Assembly (NCBI GenBank): GCA_012934845.2
Contig: WNNJ02001261.1
Coordinates: 62,001 to 126,000 of the forward strand
Direction of reading: 5' to 3'
Length of the DNA: 64,000 nt
DNA from: Pomphorhynchus laevis
Lineage: Eukaryota; Acanthocephala; Palaeacanthocephala; Echinorhynchida; Pomphorhynchidae
Below are positions 54,558 to 64,000 of the stretch, one piece after another. Position 1 is the stretch's first letter. Every line of letters starts with the position of its first letter. A model generated the notes under the pieces. The model was not told the origin of the DNA. It was given only the letters and a program-made list of their open reading frames with translations, and ran no database searches. Both the position numbers and the translations under genes were made by a program.

Positions 54558-57546
54558 GTTGTTACACCTGCCCTGGGACACACAATAGTGTACTCGTAAA
54601 TAAATCACTATGTTTTCCTCATGATGAGGCATAAACACCAGGCAGCATTCTATATATCTTCATCAGACAAAGAAATAGAACCGAATTATTCTTGCATTAT
54701 TTAAAGTCGCTACGTATGCCCAGTCATCCTATGTGTGACGACAAACTTCACAACGGTATACGCGTTTCGCTCTAACAGAGCTCATCAGTACCGTGACTTT
54801 AATAATCATCAATAGGAACATTAACACACGCTTGAACAATGTCTAAAGCTCGAAAAACAGAACTACCCTTAATCTGAATCATCAGAGGAAATTTAGCATA
54901 AGCTCTGTGCATGGCAGTGCGTATTGCGGTTTAACCATGCATCAGGCACTAAATTTCTTTAAATAGAAATGCTGTTTCACAGGGACACTTTTAAGTGTAC
55001 AAATATATAAAATACAATTTGTTGTTACACCTGCCCTGGGAAAACACAATCGTGTACTCGTAAATAAATCACTATGGTTTCCTCATGATGAGGCATAAAC
55101 ACCAGGCAACATTCTATATATCTTCATCAGACTAAGAAATAGAACCGAATTATTCTTGCATTATTCAAAGTCGCTACGTATGCCCAGTAATCCTATGTGT
55201 GAGGACAAACTTAACAACGGTATACGCGTATCGCTCTTACGGAGCTCATCAGTACCGTGACGTCTATAATTATCTATAGTCACCTTAACACACGCTTTAT
55301 CAGTGTTTAAAGCTTGAAAAACAGAACTACCTTTAATCTGAATCATCGGAGAAAATTTAGCATAAGCACTGTGCATGGCAGTGACTATTTCAGTTTAACC
55401 ATGCATCAGGCACTAAATTCTTTTCAATAGAAATGCTGTTTATCAGCGACACTTAAAAGTGTGCAAATATATAAAATATAATTTGTTGTTACACCTGCCC
55501 TGGGACACTCACTGGTGTACTCATAAATATATCACTATGTTTTCCTCCTGAAGAGCCATAAACACCAGGCAGCATTCTATATATCCTCATCAGACTAAGA
55601 ATTAGAAAAGAATTATTCTTGCAATATTCAAAGTCGCTAAGTATGCCCAGCAATCCTATGTGTGACGACAAACTTCACAACAGTATACGCGTTTCGCTCT
55701 TACGGAGCTCATCAGTACCGTGACTTCTATAATCATCTATAGGCACCTTAAAACACGCTTAATCAGTGTTTAAAGCTTGAAAAACAGAACTACCCTTAAT
55801 ATGAATCATCGGAGGGAATTTAGCATAAGCACTGTGCATGGCAGTGACTATTACAGTTTAACCATGCATCAGGCACTAAATTCTTTTTAATAGAAATGCT
55901 GTTTAACAGGGACACTTAAAGGTGTGCAAATATATAAAATATAATTTTTTGTTACACCTAACCTGGGACACTCACTGGTGTACTCATAAATATATCACTA
56001 TGTTTTACTCATGAAGAGGCATAAACATCAAGCAGCATTCTATATATCCCCATCAGACTAAGAAATAGAACCGAATTATTTTTGCATTATTCAAAGTCGC
56101 AACGTATTCCCAGTAATCCTATGTGTGACGACAAACGTTACAACGGTATACGCGTTTCGCTCTTACGGAGCTCATCAGTACCGTGACTTCTATAATCAAC
56201 TGTAGGCACCTTAACACACGCTTAATCAGTGTTGAAAGCTTGCAAAACAGAACTACCCTTAATCTGAATCATCGGGGGGAATTTAGCATAAGCACTGTGC
56301 ATGGCAGTGACTATTACAGTTAAACCATGCAAAAGTGTGCAAATATATAAAATATAATTTGTTGTTACACCTGCCTTGAGACATTCACTGGTGTACTCAT
56401 AAATATATCACTATGTTTTCCTCATGAAGAGGCATAAACACCAGGCAGCATTCTATATATCCTCATCAGACTAAGAAATAGAAACGAATTATTCTTGCAA
56501 TATTCAAAGTCGCTACGTATGCACAGTAATCCTATGTGTGACGACAAACTTCACAACGGTATACGCTTTTCGCTCTAACGGAGCTCATCAGTACCGTGAC
56601 TTTAATAATCATCCATAGGCACCTTAACACACGCTTAAACAATGTCTAAAGCTCGAAAAACAGAACTACCCTTAATCTGAATCATCAGAGGAAATTTAGC
56701 ATAAGCACTGTGCATGGCAGTGACTATTACAGTTTAACCATGCATCAGTCACTAAATTCTTTTTAATAGAAATGCTGTTTAACAGGGACACTTAAAAGTG
56801 TGCAAATATATAAAATATAATTTGTTGTTACACCTGCCCTGGACACTCACTGGTGTACTCATAAATATATCACTATGTTTTCCTCATGAAGAGGCATAAA
56901 CACCAGGCAGCATTCTATATATCCTCATCAGACTAAGAAATAGAACCGAATTATTCTTGCATTATTCAAAGTCGCTATGTATGCCCAGTAATCCTATGTG
57001 TGACGACAAACTTCACAACGGTATACGCTTTTCGCTCTTACGGAGTAAATCAGTAACGTGACTTCTATAATCATCTATAGGCAACTTAACACCCGCTTAA
57101 TCAGTGTTTAAAGCTTGAAAAACAGAACTAGCCTTAATATGAATCATCGGAGGGAATTTAGCATAAGCACTGTGCATGGCTACATAGTCACTGTGCGTAA
57201 GCTCAGTGACTATTACAGTTTAACCATGCATCAGGCACTAAATTTTTTTTAATAGAAATGCTGTTTAACAGGGACACTTAAAAGTGTGCAAATTTATAAA
57301 ATATAATTTATTGTTACACCTGCCCTGGGACACTCACTGGTGTACTCATAAACATATCACTATGTTTTCCTCATGAAGAGGTATATACGCCAGGCAGCAT
57401 TCTATATATCCTCATCAGACTAAGAAATAGAATTAATTATTCTTGCATTATTCAAAGTCGCTACGTATGCCCAGTCATCCTATGTGTGACGACAAACTTC
57501 AACAACGATATACACGTTACGCTCTAACGGAGCTCATCAGTACCGT
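54554..57546 (-). repeat. PLE pseudo-LTR array, minus-oriented arm
   Basis: Six and a half tandem units in the opposite orientation, starting near 54556, 55015, 55482, 55945, 56359, 56820 and 57307 (each marked by TTGTTACACCTGCCCTGGG or a variant). One unit is about 40 bp short, another carries a small duplication near 57180. Every unit keeps the hammerhead region on the minus strand (TCATCAGTACCGTGAC side). The array stops at 57546, within hammerhead stem I, where PLE coding sequence starts. Confidence 0.88.
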
Positions 57547-58969
57547 AAAAAATTCGCAAAGTACCGAGAAATTCGCAAATTTAAGGAACGGCAATTTTGA
57601 CTTTGTAATGTATACACTAGACGTAGAATCCCTTTTCACATCTATCCAGTCTGACAGGGGCATAGCAGCGATTAACTCTTTACTATCCAGAAAAGGCGCT
57701 TCTGAGGAACATCGACTAGTCTTTTGTCAACAACTAAGGTTAATTTTAGAGTGTAACACTTTCACTTGCCAGCAAAAAGTATTTAGACAGAAAATTGGTA
57801 CGGCAATGGGAAGTCCAGTTGGTCCTACATACGCTAGCTTATATGTTTCTAACTTGGAGGAGGAATATGTGTTCAAACGTGAAAAGGCTCCACTAATGTG
57901 GGTGCGTTACATAGATGATGTGTTTATTATTTGGGATCACGGTAAGAGAGAATTTGAATTATTTGTCAGTGAACTAAATAATCTATCTGAGTTTCGCTTT
58001 ACTAACACTATAGAGATGAACAACTCGATTGGGTTTCTGGATGTAAGCATCCAAAGAATGAAGAATAGCTTCCGAACATCTTTATATAGAAAATTCACTG
58101 GAACGAGAAGTATAGTGCACGCGAGCAGTTTACACACCCCTAAAACAAAGCGTCTAATAATTAGGAATGAGGCTATACGAGCAAAGAAAATATGCTCCTC
58201 GCCGGATATCTTTGAAAAACAATTAAGATTGCTAAAAATAGAATTAATGGAGAGAGGATACTCAAATAAACAAATTGCAAGACAATTTCAATATGCTCGA
58301 ATTATCCCGAGAAAAACACTGCTATATGATAACAGAAGAAAGCCACTCACAACTACAAACAACAAGGTGGTATGTACATATCATCAGGCACTGAAACATT
58401 TACCAAAAAAATTTAGAGAAATTACTAATGACAAGTGTCCCCCTGAAAATAAACCGTTAATTTTCTTCAAATCAGGATATAACCTAAGAAGTTATTTTTC
58501 TGTCACAACTAATCATTCCACTGACATTAGTAGTAATGTACCGTATGGAGATAAACGGTGTAAAACGTGTCAGATAATGAATAACTCAAAAACATTCACA
58601 AGCTCCATTACAAAATTAACTTATAGAATCAGGGGTAACAATAACTGTAAGACACAAAATTCGGTTTATTTAGGCACTTGCACAGTCTGTCATGCACAAT
58701 ATGTAGGGGAAAGCGGAAATAAGATGTCAGTTCGGATGAACAACCGTAGAGCGGATATTAAAGCCTGTCGTATAAATGCAGATGGACTGGCATCACACCT
58801 CATTAAAAATCCAACACATGAAATTTCACTTGCAGTAATTGAGGGAAATATTCCCAACACTGCTAAAAGAAAGCGTAAGGAACTCTATTGGATAGCACAA
58901 TTAATGACTGATAGATCGCTAAACAGTGAAGTGATAGGTGCACTGAAATTGGTGAAGAACAACATTTAA
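57443..58969 (+). CDS. Canonical PLE reverse transcriptase with C-terminal GIY-YIG
   Basis: A 508-residue open frame. Residues 1 to about 35 are translated pseudo-LTR; true RT sequence begins about residue 36, so the RT N-terminus is missing. Motifs: MYTLDVESLFTSI (Asp60), KIGTAMGSPVGPTY (117-130), VRYIDDVFII (Asp158, Asp159), IGFLDVSIQ, TSLYRKFTGT. The endonuclease follows: KRCKTC (371-376), SVYLGTC (407-413), QYVGESG (419-425), Arg431 and a Glu near 480. The RT and GIY-YIG parts are uninterrupted. This is the canonical domain order, opposite to that of the Naiads in the window. Relics at 7.4-8.9 kb and 9.1-9.5 kb look like the same family. Confidence 0.88.
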   Translation: MHYSKSLRMPSHPMCDDKLQQRYTRYALTELISTVKNSQSTEKFANLRNGNFDFVMYTLDVESLFTSIQSDRGIAAINSLLSRKGASEEHRLVFCQQLRLILECNTFTCQQKVFRQKIGTAMGSPVGPTYASLYVSNLEEEYVFKREKAPLMWVRYIDDVFIIWDHGKREFELFVSELNNLSEFRFTNTIEMNNSIGFLDVSIQRMKNSFRTSLYRKFTGTRSIVHASSLHTPKTKRLIIRNEAIRAKKICSSPDIFEKQLRLLKIELMERGYSNKQIARQFQYARIIPRKTLLYDNRRKPLTTTNNKVVCTYHQALKHLPKKFREITNDKCPPENKPLIFFKSGYNLRSYFSVTTNHSTDISSNVPYGDKRCKTCQIMNNSKTFTSSITKLTYRIRGNNNCKTQNSVYLGTCTVCHAQYVGESGNKMSVRMNNRRADIKACRINADGLASHLIKNPTHEISLAVIEGNIPNTAKRKRKELYWIAQLMTDRSLNSEVIGALKLVKNNI

Positions 58970-59165
58970 GATGCTATCATATATTTATGCTGTTATATTT
59001 ATATTTTTACAATTGTAGATATTATTTTCCTGAAGAAGGCCACTAGTTGGTCGAAAGCTTGAATAAAACGATATCTTTGTGTTTCCGGTTTGACTTAAAA
59101 TCCGAGTATTAATATATACAAGTATCTGTCAAAGGATCCCGGAGCTGATTTGAATAAATAATCTA

Positions 59166-59168
<3 letters not shown>
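58970..59168 (+). other. PLE 3' tail with hammerhead-like core
   Basis: After the stop come CTGAAGA, a helix GGCC..GGTC and GAAAGCTTG (59030-59063). CTGAAGA fits the hammerhead consensus CUGANGA. Stem I pairing is poor, so activity is uncertain. Confidence 0.5.

Positions 59169-59229
<61 letters not shown>
59169..59229. repeat. AT dinucleotide microsatellite
   Basis: About 30 TA repeats between the PLE tail and a further partial pseudo-LTR. PLEs are known to favour such targets. Confidence 0.95.
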
Positions 59230-59235
<6 letters not shown>

Positions 59236-59468
59236 ACACCTGCCCTGGGACACTCACTGGTGTACTCATAAATATATCACTATGTTTTCCTCGTGAAGAG
59301 GCATAAACACCAGGCAGCATTCTATATATCCTCATCAGACTAAGAAATAGAACCGAATTATTCTTGCATTATTCAAAGTCGCTACGTATGCCCAGTCATC
59401 CTATGTGTGACGACAAACTTCAACAACGGTATACGCGTTTCGCTCTAACGGAGCTCATCAGTACCGTG
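59230..59468 (-). repeat. Partial PLE pseudo-LTR with best hammerhead
   Basis: A minus-oriented partial unit. The hammerhead lies at 59425-59468 (minus): CACGGTA, CTGATGA, helix II GCTC/GAGC with loop CGTTA, GAAA, a two-base-pair stem III, cleavage expected after GTA, and TACCGT pairing with ACGGTA as stem I. The unit ends at the start of stem I. Confidence 0.85.
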
Positions 59469-59798
59469 ACCACTTCAGCATCGAAATGATGAGTACCCGG
59501 CAACACTCATCAGTAGAATGAGGTACACACTGGTCGTTTCGGTTGCCTGTGTGACATTGTGAATAAAGGCGTTTCCGACACTTTGCTTAATTGTCTGAGG
59601 CTTTCGCTCTCAACCAGATCGAATTGCTGTGCGGACCATCCTTAAACACTAGGCAGAGGTTGTTGCTGAATTGTCGCTGCACAAGTGTCGGAAACGCCTT
59701 TATTCACAATGTCACACAGGCAACCGAAACGACCAGTGTGTACCTCATTCTACTGATGAGTGTTGCCGGGTACTCATCATTTCGATGCTGAAGTGGTC
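59468..59798. repeat. Perfect inverted repeat, 116-bp arms
   Basis: Arms 59468-59583 and 59683-59798 are exact reverse complements around a 99-bp loop. The loop and part of an arm also occur at 9530-9665. No coding function. Confidence 0.9.
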
Positions 59799-59870
59799 GT
59801 CTAGAAGTGACATGGTGACTGAAAGTCGTGAATCGAAGTCTAGTCTATCAAGCAACACCATTTAGTATAT
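59799..59870 (+). mobile_element. AP-endonuclease LINE fragment end
   Basis: Encodes SRSDMVTESRESKSSLSSNT and a stop, matching the end of the frame at 9754-10029 (minus). It follows the inverted repeat just as the related pieces lie together at 9.5-9.8 kb. Confidence 0.6.
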
Positions 59871-59873
59871 ATA

Positions 59874-59957
59874 TGTACCGAGTAAATTCAAGCAGAGAAG
59901 AATAGGCTTTATTCTAATACATCTATAATAACAAGTCAAAAGGTAAGTATCATTACA
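59874..59957 (-). repeat. 3' LTR of gypsy 2
   Basis: 84 bp, identical to 63808-63891. Read on the minus strand it is preceded by the purine tract GTGGGGAGAA. Confidence 0.92.
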
Positions 59958-60381
59958 TTCTCCCCACGACATAATCATTTAAGTACGCAGGACTTCTTCG
60001 ATTTCTTTGAGGTCGTAGTTCCCCATTTTCAGAACGATTGAAGTATCTCGTAGGGTAGTTGCTCTGGCACGTATTATCAGTATTTAAGAGAAATGATTCA
60101 TCCTGTCTGGATAGTTCGTTTTCCTCGTTGTGATTGACCGTCTCATCGATATACTTCGTTGCATCCAAGTTTTCAGGGTTGACAGTGATTTCATCAGAAC
60201 GCTTATCTGAACGTGAATGAGAATTGCTATTTACTGTTGAATGGTCATTTATTGATGCCTGATCACACATTTTATCGCCATCGTATAAATTCAAAGTTTC
60301 AAGGTCAAAGGGAATGTCTCCATCGGACGAGTTGATATTGAGGTTTTCGTCGACTCTGGGATACGGGGATAAATGTCGAGT

Positions 60382-60383
<2 letters not shown>

Positions 60384-60459
<76 letters not shown>
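60384..60459. repeat. AT microsatellite inside gypsy 2
   Basis: About 38 AT repeats between the integrase and C-terminal tail regions. It reads as alternating Tyr-Ile. Confidence 0.95.
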
Positions 60460-60463
<4 letters not shown>

Positions 60464-63400
60464 CCCGTTTTGTAACTTCACGAGAGCAAAATTGGGATTG
60501 GCGTACACAATTTCAGCTTTTTCCACAGGGTTCTCGTATTTGTTCGTTTTATTAAAGCGTCTTATTAAGACTGGGCCAGGGTTTGATAACCAAGACGGAA
60601 GATCATGACCATTTATAGAGCGTCGGCTGAATGTAAAGAGTCGTTCATGTGGTGTGTGGTTCGTGGCAGTACACAGAAGTGATCGAATAGCGTTGAGACA
60701 TTGTGGTAATACACTTTGCCACTCATCTGTTTTCTTTCCGAGGTCATGTAAACGCAATGATATTGCCTTCCATAGTACACCATTAAGGCGCTCGACTTGA
60801 CCATTGCCAGCAGGGTTGTATGAACTTGAATGAGTAATCGCCACCCCGTGATGAGAGAGGAATGACTGGATTTCCTTAGAGGTAAAAGCCGTACCTTGAT
60901 CAGAATGGATTGAAGCAGGTGAACCGAAAATTGAAAAGATCTGGGTTAAACAGTCTATGACAGTGTGTGTAGTCATATCAGAACATGGAAAGGCAAAGGG
61001 GAATCTGCTATACTCGTCAATGACGGTTAACAAATACCTTTTATTGTTCTTTGTAGGAATTGGGCCCTTAAAATCCATAGACAAGCGTTCAAATGGCATA
61101 CTTGATTTTATGAGTTTAGCCTCAGGTGGACGAAAAAATCTTGGTTTCAATATAGCGCAGCTTTTGCACTCGCTTGAAATATTCCTAACATCCGAGAGGG
61201 AAAATGGGAGGTTCCGTTTTTGCACGAAATGCCAAAGGCGAGTAATTCCCGGGTGGCATAATTGACTATGGACTTTACGAAGATGCTGAAGATCATGATT
61301 GGTGAATGAGACAGAGTTGCAGAACGCGTCGCGAGAAAGAGCGTCAGCGGCATGATTGAGCTTCCCAGCTCGGTACTGGATATCAAATTTAAATTGGGAC
61401 AACTCCAAACGCCATCTTAATATCTTGTCGTTCTTTATTTTGTTGTTGTGAGCACTGAACATGTATGAAACAGAACGCTGATCCGTAATAATCTTGAATG
61501 GTTGGATGTACAAATAGTGTCTCCAGTATCTTAACGCTTCAACAATAGCCAGCGCTTCCTTTTCAATGGCGGTGAATCGTTTCGCGTTTTTGTCGAGGGA
61601 TCTTGAAAAGAAGGCGACAGGCTTACTATTTTGAGACAAACAAGCTCCAATCGATCGCTCACTTGCGTCTGTCTCTATCGTGAATGGCAATTCAAAGTCG
61701 ATGGTTGACAAAGTGGCTTCAGCTATACGTTCCTTCAAAGTATGGAAAGCTTTCAGTGCAGAATGAGATAATGGGAAAGACTGAGAATCAATTAGAGGAC
61801 GAATCAACTTTGAGAAATCTTTAATCCAGGAACTGTAGTAGGCGAACAAACCAACAATACGCTTTAAGGATGCTGCGTTCTTGGGTTCCTCAAGGGAAGT
61901 AACTGAAATCACTCGATTGGGGTCAGGGGACATTTTTCCTTTAGAAATTTGGTAACCAAGTATTCGTATACACGAAGACGCGAACACACACTTTGAATTG
62001 TTCAAGGTTATATTGTATTTTGTGGCTACGTTTAGAAAACGCTTCAGGTTACTGTCATGTTGCTCTTTACTTCTTCCGCCGATCACGACATCATCCAGAT
62101 AAGCGTAGGTGTCTGTCAACTTCTCTCTATTAATTATCCCATTGATAACTCGTTGAAAAGCAGGAACGGCGTTTGTGAGACCGAATGGTAGACGATTGAA
62201 GTGATATAAGGATCCATTCGCCTCGAAAGCAGTATAATGACGCTCGTCACTGCGCAGCAAAATCTGATGGTAAGCTGATTTAAGATTGAGACAACTGTAA
62301 AAGGAATATGGAGCTAATTTGTTGATAAAATCATCAATTCGTGGAAGTGGGAAGGCGTCGAGCTGAGTAAATTTATTGACAGTTTCCGAATAGTCAACAA
62401 CCATCCGTCTCTTTTGGTTCTGATTGACAATGAGTACTTGAGCGCGCCAGGGCGATTGACTTGGTTCGATAATTTCGTCGGATAATAGTTGTTTGATTTG
62501 GCTGTCAATGAACTTTTCATCGTACGGATTTCTTCTACGAGATTTTGTTGCGATAGGATGGATGGATTCGTCCAGAAATTTGAATAGCTGAGGAGATTCA
62601 ACTGTCAAAGCTTCTGCAGCTCCAATTGTAAAACAAGGCTCGGAACCGTTGAATTTCATAAGTAACGAAGTGTGTCTTGAAAGGAATGGCCGGCCAAGTA
62701 TAACATGCGAACATAAAGACGACAAAATATGGAATTTTATATTCTTGTAAGGTCTGCCATCAGCTGATATATCCGCTACCACGAATTGTCGTAATTTAGT
62801 CGAGAATGCGGTGTTCGCCATAGACACACGTATAGTTGAGGGGTTCGATGTCAGTTTGCACAAAGTGGAAATATCAGGTCTTATCAAATTGAGTGCACTA
62901 CCTGTATCAATCAACGCATTTAACGAAACCCCTTTTATACAAATTTGAATTGTTGGTAGCGTCGCGGCAGAATCTTGAAAGAAAGAAGTACTACCTAGCA
63001 CGGAATGGACACCTGTTGAAATTTGTCGTTTGGATTTACACACCCGTGCGAAATGACCCAACTTCCCGCAAGTACGACAAGTGATATTCTTAGCAGGACA
63101 TCGATCTCGTTTGTGAATTGTATCTCCACAAAAGTAGCATTTGCGACGTTCTACCGAGTTACATTGTATTTGACAAGGAAGTTCTTCTTGTATATTTTCA
63201 TGTAGTTCATTTATGGTCATCGATTCACAACCCATATTTAAGTTTGATAGTTCTGTGAAATGGCTTGCTTGAGTATGCGCGTCTTCCAAAGTTCGTGCAA
63301 GCTCGTACGCCTTGGCTTTATTGTGTACCGCAGCTTCAAGCAGGCGTTGCCGAATTATCGGTGAGTTGATTCCTGCGACGAACGTGTCGCGTAAAAATAA

Positions 63401-63807
63401 ATCTCGATGATTTTGAGCTGTTACAGCCTCGAATGGACATTCACGACCCAGAGATTCGATATGCCTTATGAATTGATCGATTGTTTGGTTGGACGATTAG
63501 CGCTGATTACGCAATTGATGTCGCAGAAACAAATCCGTTTTCGATTTGACGTACGTAGTAGATAACGTCGATAACGCGTCTTCGTAGGTTTCCGTTTCTC
63601 GAAAAAGGTCGTAAACCTCCGCTGAAACCAGGTTCGTTAAAATGTGAAATTTGTCACTATCGGACGGTGACTCCAAGGACGAAATGAATGTCTTGAAACG
63701 TATGAGCCAATGTCTCCAGGTGCGCTCGGCATTCGTGTCATCAGGATGCAATTCCAAGATGTTTGGCTTCAAGATCTTGTCCATGGTAACAGTGTATTAG
63801 AATAAAT

Positions 63808-63887
63808 TGTACCGAGTAAATTCAAGCAGAGAAGAATAGGCTTTATTCTAATACATCTATAATAACAAGTCAAAAGGTAAGTATCAT

Positions 63888-63891
<4 letters not shown>
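63808..63891 (-). repeat. 5' LTR of gypsy 2
   Basis: 84 bp, TG..CA on either strand. It contains the 14-nt stretch complementary to the sequence just inside the LTR. Confidence 0.92.

Positions 63892-63932
<41 letters not shown>
63892..63932. repeat. AT microsatellite flanking gypsy 2
   Basis: About 20 AT repeats; the likely insertion target of gypsy 2. The last 68 bases of the window hold nothing recognisable. Confidence 0.9.
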
Positions 63933-63935
<3 letters not shown>

Positions 63936-64000
63936 GACTTTTCCATTGACCACCATCGAAGATTCGCTTGTCGGAATTCTACAATATATTGTTATAGACA

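Larger units (their letters stand above)
59874..63891 (-). mobile_element. Ty3/gypsy LTR retrotransposon 2 (young, nearly whole)
   Basis: About 4.0 kb between two identical 84-bp LTRs (TG..CA), set in an AT-rich run with TATA on both sides. Parts from 63784 down: gag-like region (to about 63.2 kb), two zinc knuckles (about 63.14-63.03 kb), aspartic protease (LIDTGSALN, about 62.9 kb), reverse transcriptase (62.5-61.9 kb), RNase H (61.7-61.4 kb), integrase with HHCC and DDE regions (61.35-60.55 kb) and a C-terminal tail to 59.95 kb. Most lies in one frame of 994 codons. It looks nearly whole, with about one or two breaks, and recent, since the LTRs do not differ. The first bases after the 5' LTR (63806-63793) are complementary to LTR sequence at 63842-63855. 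Confidence 0.93.

Noticed and set aside
60381-60608. Tyr-Ile repeat protein on the plus strand
   Set aside because: It is only the AT microsatellite read in frame, with no coding context.

Overview
This is an AT-rich window from a eukaryotic nuclear genome, almost certainly an invertebrate animal. The evidence is one spliced host gene with canonical GT-AG introns and a 7.6 kb intron, an ER-type signal peptide, animal-type Penelope-like elements (PLEs), AP-endonuclease LINEs, Ty3/gypsy elements, and gene fragments related to metazoan EAF, PTPN1/2 and ubiquilin. I cannot name the species. No rRNA, tRNA or CRISPR was seen. Nearly everything is transposable-element sequence, heavily nested.

Layout. 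0-5.7 kb: non-LTR remnants, including an AP-endonuclease LINE (minus) and the end of a restriction-like-endonuclease (REL) LINE fused in frame to an EAF-like tail. 6.8-14.8 kb: a minus-strand protein disulfide isomerase-like gene (two exons visible), its intron full of PLE, LINE and foldback relics. 15-16.8 kb: a broken REL LINE. 16.9-25.4 kb: three tandem units of a Naiad-type PLE with a permuted domain order (GIY-YIG endonuclease before the reverse transcriptase). 25.4-31.8 kb: remnants of another PLE, a gypsy element, a Naiad copy and REL LINEs. 32.2-38.0 kb: an old gypsy element with 82-bp LTRs and a LINE nested in it. 39-42.5 kb: a REL LINE end joined to a ubiquilin-like piece, a CR1/L2-like LINE and a second REL LINE family. 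42.8-46.8 kb: a Naiad copy split by two insertions that look like retrocopied host mRNA. 46.8-48 kb: a third PLE family. 48.2-52.8 kb: a near full-length REL LINE read in one frame into a PTPN1/2-like phosphatase. 53-59.5 kb: a canonical PLE with a large inverted array of hammerhead-bearing pseudo-LTRs. 59.9-63.9 kb: a young gypsy element with two identical 84-bp LTRs.

The most interesting observation is one REL LINE family in which each of the three copies that retains its 3' end carries a different intronless host coding sequence downstream of the endonuclease: EAF, PTPN1/2 and ubiquilin. This looks like repeated 3' gene capture, for example by splicing of the element RNA to host exons followed by reverse transcription. 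Two further observations stand out. The Naiad terminal repeats hold a conserved pseudoknot-capable RNA motif where canonical PLEs carry hammerheads. In both gypsy elements the sequence just after the 5' LTR is complementary to the LTR itself, as in Tf1-type self-priming. All calls come from reading the sequence; no database search was run.
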